Below are positions 3,942 through 6,158 of a stretch of 6,158 nucleotides of DNA, piece by piece; position 1 is the first letter of the stretch, and every line of letters begins with the position of its first letter. The DNA comes from CAZITB01 sp964542055 (GTDB lineage: Bacteria; Planctomycetota; Phycisphaerae; Sedimentisphaerales; CAMDDF01). The stretch lies in NCBI GenBank assembly GCA_964542055.1, contig CAZITB010000139.1:1-6158 (forward strand), written 5' to 3'. Made by a program: the position numbers and the translations under genes. The notes under the pieces are model-generated. The model was not told the DNA's origin and did no database searches. It saw nothing but the letters and a program-made list of their open reading frames with translations.

Positions 3942-5138
3942 ATGATTAGATTAAACCCAGTAAACAAAATCGCATTTATATCTTCATTTCCTCCGCGGAT
4001 GTGCGGAATAGCAACTTATGTTTCTCATTTAATAGAAAATATGAAACTTGCATCAAATGGAAGTTTCGAACCAGTAATTATATCTGTAGAATCTGACAAT
4101 AACAGAAAATTCTCTGAAACAGCCGATTATGTTATCCGAAAAGATTGTTTGAGTGATTATATGGAAGCGGCGGATTTGATAAATTCGGCCAATGTCGATA
4201 TGGTATTTGTTCAGCATGAATTTGGTCTTTTTGGTGGACAAGCCGGTTCGTATATAAATATGCTTTTGAAAAGGCTTGAGATGCCTGTGATAACAACGCT
4301 TCATACGGTTTTGAAGAAACCCACGGCTTATCAGTACCAGGCGATGATAGATGTATGTGATTATTCGACCAACCTTGTATTGATGAATAGAAGCGGCTTG
4401 CCGATGTTGGAGAAGATATACGGTGTTTCTTCAAACAAGGTTACGCTGATCCCTCACGGTATACCTGAGGTGCCTTTTAATGAGAGCAATAAATATAAAC
4501 GGAAATTGGGTCTTAACCGGCGTAAAATTATGCTGACGTTTGGATTGCTGAGTCCAGGAAAAGGTATCGAGGTTGCATTGCAGGCGATGCCCAGGATCAT
4601 CAAGAAAAACCGAAGGGTGTTGTATTTGATAGTTGGCAGAACGCATCCTGAAATAATTAAGCACAGCGGATATGCTTATAGAGATAAGCTCCAGAAGATG
4701 GTCAAAGATATGGGTATCGAAAATAATGTCCGGTTTTTGGATGAATTTGTGTCTGATGAGCGATTGATAGAGTATCTTGCAGCGGCGGATGTTTATGTAA
4801 ATTCGAGTTTAAATGAAGAACAGTTGACCAGCGGCACACTTTCGTTTGCGGTTGGAAGCGGTAATGCTGCTATATCAACGCCGTTTTGGGCGGCATGTGA
4901 GCTGCTTGAAGAGGGCCGTGGAACTTTGGTCCCGTTTGGTGATTCGGACAGGCTTGCAGAGGCGGCAGTGGAATATTTGAATGATGAAGTTCATTTGAAG
5001 ATCACTCAAAACAGGGCGTATAACTTCGGTCGAACGATGACCTGGGATAATGTCGGCAGGCAGTACTGGAGAATAGCGAACAGTTATCTGTCAGAGAAGG
5101 CGCTGAATTCTAATTTTGAATATTCGTATTACAGATAA
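3942..5138 (+). CDS. GT4-type (GT-B fold) glycosyltransferase
   Basis: The 398-residue enzyme has the two-domain GT-B layout. The N-terminal domain opens with FPPRMCGIATY (16-26), the glycine-rich acceptor-side loop of this subfamily, and contains QHEFGLFGG (91-99) and a TLHT segment (119-122). The C-terminal nucleotide-sugar domain begins near 190, with PHGIP (171-175) just before it, then GLLSPGKGIE (201-210, Lys207 as likely phosphate contact) and NEEQLTSGTLSFAVGSG (291-307). The second glutamate of the classical E-x7-E motif is not seen; the stretch reads Glu-Gln-x3-Ser-Gly-Thr-Leu, which I believe is usual in this branch. No membrane segment is evident, so it likely acts at the cytoplasmic side on polysaccharide or lipid-linked glycan. 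Donor and acceptor are unknown. AGGA at 3931-3934 overlaps the previous stop codon. Confidence 0.88.
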   Translation: MIRLNPVNKIAFISSFPPRMCGIATYVSHLIENMKLASNGSFEPVIISVESDNNRKFSETADYVIRKDCLSDYMEAADLINSANVDMVFVQHEFGLFGGQAGSYINMLLKRLEMPVITTLHTVLKKPTAYQYQAMIDVCDYSTNLVLMNRSGLPMLEKIYGVSSNKVTLIPHGIPEVPFNESNKYKRKLGLNRRKIMLTFGLLSPGKGIEVALQAMPRIIKKNRRVLYLIVGRTHPEIIKHSGYAYRDKLQKMVKDMGIENNVRFLDEFVSDERLIEYLAAADVYVNSSLNEEQLTSGTLSFAVGSGNAAISTPFWAACELLEEGRGTLVPFGDSDRLAEAAVEYLNDEVHLKITQNRAYNFGRTMTWDNVGRQYWRIANSYLSEKALNSNFEYSYYR

Positions 5139-5165
5139 TGACTAATGGACTCTTTAAAAAATTCT

Positions 5166-5182
5166 GCTGATTTGTAATCAGC
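5166..5182. repeat. Short hairpin between glycosyltransferase and SYLF genes
   Basis: GCTGATT (5166-5172) and AATCAGC (5176-5182) form a perfect 7-bp stem with a 3-nt loop. Downstream on the plus strand the sequence is A-rich, not T-rich, so it is not an intrinsic terminator for the glycosyltransferase. Read on the minus strand it is followed by AGAATTTTTT, but no minus-strand gene needs terminating there. It may be an mRNA processing or stability element. Confidence 0.5.
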
Positions 5183-5215
5183 TAAGTTAAAATAAATTTC
5201 AAAAAGGAGATAGTC

Positions 5216-5776
5216 ATGGGAAAATTTAATATTCTAATTGCATCGATGTTGATAGCGTCTGTGATGATTTTTGGGTGTCAGACAGTTCCCAAGAGCCCAG
5301 AGGCAAGGCAGGTATTGAGTTCTGAAGTTGATCAGGCGATCGCAATTTTTAAGCAGAGAGATCCTGATATTCAACGTTTCTTTAACGATTCCTATGGCTA
5401 TGCGGTATTCCCGAAAGTTTATAAAGGGGCTTTCTGGATAGGCGGTGCATACGGAAAAGGTGAAGTTTATGCTCAGGATCAGTTGCTGGGATTCAGCTCT
5501 TTATCTGCGGGAACTATAGGATTTTCGTTTGGCGGTGAGTACTTCCGTGAGATAATATTCTTCCGTGATCAACGGCATTTAGAAGATTTTATAAGCGGGG
5601 ATTATGAGTTTTCTGCACAGGCGACGGCAGTTGGATTGACATCCGGTGCTGCAGCGAAGTCCGATTATCAAGATGGATATGCGGTATTTATAATAGCTGA
5701 GTCAGGATTGATGGTTGATGCTTCTATTGGCGGTCAGAAATTTACTTTTGTTCCCAAGGCAGAATTGAGAGATTAG
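5216..5776 (+). CDS. SYLF/Ysc84-domain lipoprotein
   Basis: The 186-residue protein begins with a lipoprotein-type signal: a hydrophobic stretch (5-19) ending in IFGC, with Cys21 as the likely lipidated residue. Phe at -2 makes the lipobox atypical. The remainder matches the SYLF (Ysc84) domain: YGYAVFPKVYKGAFWIGGAYG (60-80), SSLSAGTIGFSFGGEYF (94-110), a central FFRDQRHLEDF segment and a C-terminal DGYAVFIIAESGLMVDASIGG stretch (152-172). SYLF domains bind phosphoinositides in eukaryotes; in bacteria they occur as secreted or lipid-anchored envelope proteins with no settled role. AGGAG at 5205-5209 lies 6 nt before the ATG. It follows the glycosyltransferase by 77 nt and precedes a strong terminator, so it either ends that operon or has its own unrecognised promoter. 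Confidence 0.88.
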   Translation: MGKFNILIASMLIASVMIFGCQTVPKSPEARQVLSSEVDQAIAIFKQRDPDIQRFFNDSYGYAVFPKVYKGAFWIGGAYGKGEVYAQDQLLGFSSLSAGTIGFSFGGEYFREIIFFRDQRHLEDFISGDYEFSAQATAVGLTSGAAAKSDYQDGYAVFIIAESGLMVDASIGGQKFTFVPKAELRD

Positions 5777-5812
5777 TAATTTAAAGACAGGTCATTTGAA
5801 AAGTAATTCAAG

Positions 5813-5850
5813 AGGGAAAGTCTTCGAGGGGAGAGGCTTTTCCTTTTTTT
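5813..5850 (+). terminator. Rho-independent terminator after the SYLF gene
   Basis: AGGGAAAGTC (5813-5822) pairs with GGCTTTTCCT (5835-5844) to give a stem of about 10 bp including two G-U pairs, around a purine-rich loop. It is followed at once by a run of T (5845-5850) and further T-rich sequence. It lies 36 nt after the SYLF stop codon and is the clearest intrinsic terminator in the window. Confidence 0.85.
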
Positions 5851-6009
5851 ATATTTTTTAGTTTGCGTAATTGGTCGAAATTGTACCAAAGCTGCAAGCT
5901 CAAAAATGACACTAAGTATTTAAGACTCGGGGTGGAATTTGTCGTAAGTGGTTGTAAATGCTAGACTTAGGCTGAGTTGTGGTGAAATAAAAAAGTGTGC
6001 GGTTTTCGG

Positions 6010-6093
6010 CACTTTTGAGCGAGTTTTGGTCAGTTTACCCCAAGTTTAGTTCAGTTTGGGGTAAGTTTGGAGCAGTTTGCGAGATTTTGGGGA
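6010..6093 (+). repeat. Four degenerate units with a 21-nt period
   Basis: Units begin at 6010, 6031, 6052 and 6073, exactly 21 nt apart. They open with CACTTT, CAGTTT, CAGTTT and CAGTTT. The first three carry a second AGTTT at unit positions 13-17; in the fourth this segment is TTTTG. Adjacent units agree at about 13 of 21 positions. The next 21 nt at 6094 do not fit. It could be a decayed tandem duplication or a set of protein sites spaced by two helical turns. Confidence 0.45.
6035..6064. repeat. Inverted repeat TTACCCCAA/TTGGGGTAA
   Basis: Perfect 9-bp arms at 6035-6043 and 6056-6064 enclose a 12-nt spacer. The arms fall in adjacent units of the 21-nt periodic array, so the second unit carries the first unit's central bases in inverted form. 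No T-run follows. Confidence 0.6.
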
Positions 6094-6158
6094 AAAAGGG
6101 CGTTTTTGCCCGGCAAGTGGAAAATTCAAAAAAGTGAAAAAAAATTTGCCACAGATTA

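Larger units (their letters stand above)
5851..6158. other. Gene-free region with inverted and periodic repeats
   Basis: No reading frame here looks coding. The region contains AAAAGTG/CACTTTT (5991-5997, 6010-6016), the inverted repeat at 6035-6064, a degenerate array of 21-nt period (6010-6093), a small GGGC/GCCC hairpin (6098-6101, 6108-6111), A-rich runs (6129-6144) and CCACAGATTA at the very end. It resembles the G/T-rich intergenic sequence at 2618-2700. Confidence 0.6.

Noticed and set aside
4053..4664. Open minus-strand frames inside the glycosyltransferase gene
   Set aside because: They are antisense to a well-supported enzyme, encode low-complexity His/Ser/Tyr-rich peptides and show no family features.
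5166..5200. Intrinsic terminator between the glycosyltransferase and SYLF genes
   Set aside because: The 7-bp hairpin is followed by A-rich, not T-rich, sequence on the plus strand.
5989..6016. AAAAGTG/CACTTTT as a second terminator
   Set aside because: The stem is only 7 bp, AT-heavy, with a 12-nt loop and just four Ts, and no gene ends nearby; the terminator at 5813-5850 already serves the SYLF gene.
6010..6093. CRISPR array
   Set aside because: Units are 21 nt in all, degenerate and contiguous, without conserved repeats separated by unique spacers, and no cas genes are present.

Overview
The window looks like a piece of a Planctomycetota genome, most likely class Phycisphaerae (a Sedimentisphaerales-like lineage). 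This is inferred from a prepilin-type protein with the planctomycete H-X9-DG signature, an adjacent PEP-CTERM surface protein, moderately AT-rich DNA and Shine-Dalgarno-led short operons. A run of 10 Ns (2702-2711) is a scaffold gap, so the two halves are only as contiguous as that join. Nothing indicates a phage, transposon, CRISPR array or rRNA/tRNA gene.

Left half, minus strand, read from 2512 down to 37. A good promoter (TTGACG-N16-TATAAT) overlapped or flanked by two small palindromes precedes a Fur-family metalloregulator (2014-2439). Its 3' end overlaps a 105-residue single-pass membrane protein with a C-x2-C-x2-C/His motif (1724-2041). After a 96-nt gap with two inverted repeats come a His-rich PEP-CTERM exported protein (788-1627) and, overlapping it by 17 nt, a type II secretion-like pseudopilin (37-804). 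The arrangement suggests a metal-responsive cell-surface locus: sensor, small metal-binding membrane protein, exported His-rich protein. This is the most interesting hypothesis in the window, and it is inference.

Right half, plus strand. A candidate promoter (about 2762-2790) and a long leader with a 9-bp stem and GC-rich loop precede csrA (2944-3135). A tandem DUF1540 Cys4 protein follows (3170-3454). After a 285-nt intergenic stretch with strong, partly competing hairpins comes a second group: a 63-residue zinc-ribbon-like protein (3740-3931), a GT4-type glycosyltransferase 10 nt downstream (3942-5138), and a SYLF/Ysc84-domain lipoprotein (5216-5776). A clear intrinsic terminator (5813-5850) ends the group. 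These genes suggest post-transcriptional control plus envelope or polysaccharide functions, but no pathway can be named.

The last 300 bases hold no gene. They contain inverted repeats and a degenerate array with an apparent 21-nt period (6010-6093). The window ends in a CCACAGATTA string that may be the edge of a repeat.
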